From positions 1-16,879 of the forward strand of contig NZ_JXTE01000110.1 in NCBI RefSeq assembly GCF_000972385.1: DNA of 16,879 bases. Reading direction: 5' to 3'. Positions within the stretch are counted from its first letter, which is position 1. Each line of letters starts with the position of its first letter. Made by a program: the position numbers and the translations under genes. The stretch comes from Streptomyces sp. WM6386 (lineage in GTDB: Bacteria > Actinomycetota > Actinomycetes > Streptomycetales > Streptomycetaceae). This document shows positions 16,391 to 16,879 of the stretch, one piece after another. Below the pieces are notes generated by a model. That model was not told the origin of the DNA and did not search any database. It worked only from the letters and a program-made list of their open reading frames with translations.

Positions 16391-16879
16391 TTACGCGGGT
16401 GAGAACAGGTGGTCGCTGATCAGTCGGGCCGCGCCGATGACTCCGGCGGTGGGGCCCAACTCCCCCAGAACGATGGGCAGGTTGCCGGTCGCGAGAGGCA
16501 GCGACTGGCGGTAGACCTGGGTGCGGATCGCGGCGAGCAGGGTGTGGCCGAGGCCGGTCACCCCGCCGCCGATCACCACCAGGCCGGGGTTGAAGAAGCT
16601 GACCAGGCCGGCGATGACCTGGCCGGTTCGGTTGCCGCCCTCACGGATGAGGTCGAGGGCGGTGGCGTCGCCTGCCGCGGCCGCGGCCGCGACGTCTATG
16701 GCGGTCAGGGTGCCGTTGGTCTCCAGCCGGGTGGCGAGTTCGGCGGAGTGTCCCTGCTGGGCCGCGTCGACGGCGTCCCGGGCCAACGCGGCCCCGCTGA
16801 AGTGGGCTTCCAGGCAGCCCCGGTTGCCGCAGGCGCAGGGACGGCCGTCGGGCACGGCCTGGATGTGCCCGATGTCGCC
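16391..16879 (-). CDS. ROK-family protein, C-terminal part (partial)
   Basis: The frame is open to the window edge, giving the last 162 residues; the start lies outside. It opens with GDIGHIQAVPDGRPCACGNR, followed by GCLE, i.e. the ROK zinc-binding motif C-x-C-G-x-x-G-C-x-E. It continues through AAGDATALDLIREGGNRTGQ and LVSFFNPGLVVIGGGVTGLG to a TAA at 16391-16393. ROK proteins are either sugar kinases or NagC/XylR-type repressors with an N-terminal winged helix, and the missing N-terminus decides which. Its place at the head of a sugar ABC operon, with the same orientation, favours a repressor that responds to the imported sugar. Confidence 0.85.
   Translation of the reverse strand, partial: GDIGHIQAVPDGRPCACGNRGCLEAHFSGAALARDAVDAAQQGHSAELATRLETNGTLTAIDVAAAAAAGDATALDLIREGGNRTGQVIAGLVSFFNPGLVVIGGGVTGLGHTLLAAIRTQVYRQSLPLATGNLPIVLGELGPTAGVIGAARLISDHLFSPA

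Overview
The window is high-GC actinobacterial DNA, almost certainly Streptomyces. This rests on strong GC bias at third codon positions, AGGAGG-type ribosome sites, ATGA stop/start overlaps, Tat-exported proteins and a familiar Streptomyces gene vocabulary. Apart from a short left-hand segment, every gene lies on the minus strand, so the main locus reads from right to left.

Left edge (1-1745, plus strand): the C-terminal end of a formyl-CoA:oxalate CoA-transferase is followed by an OFA-family major facilitator, a probable oxalate/formate-type transporter. The unit closes with a perfect 16-bp terminator hairpin that also serves the convergent minus-strand locus.

Right part (16879 to 8753, minus strand): a ROK-family protein (cut by the window edge), a two-domain sugar ABC ATPase, a permease, a Tat/lipoprotein sugar-binding protein, a Gfo/Idh/MocA oxidoreductase, a xylose-isomerase-like TIM-barrel protein, the C-terminal remnant of a larger carbohydrate-binding protein, and a lipoprotein fusing ThuA to a DUF1080 (3-keto-disaccharide hydrolase-like) domain. 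Together these look like uptake and oxidative (3-keto-type) breakdown of a glycoside or polyol.

Middle part (8643 to 1790, minus strand): an ebo-type metabolite-traffic cluster. A chimeric pseudogene joins the start of an inositol-3-phosphate synthase to the tail of an EboC/UbiA prenyltransferase. After it come a TIM-barrel isomerase, eboA, eboB (TatD-like), eboE, eboF (phosphodiesterase/phosphatase type, frameshifted near its end) and a Tat-exported TIM-barrel isomerase. The genes from the chimera to eboF overlap or abut within 3 bp and should be translationally coupled.

The most interesting point is that this ebo cluster appears to be eroding. The inositol-phosphate synthase and the membrane prenyltransferase are reduced to stubs joined at a deletion scar, eboF carries a 1-nt homopolymer frameshift, and a third gene upstream is only a C-terminal stub. 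The soluble core eboA/B/E and the accessory isomerases remain intact, sitting downstream of a sugar-uptake and 3-keto-sugar operon.
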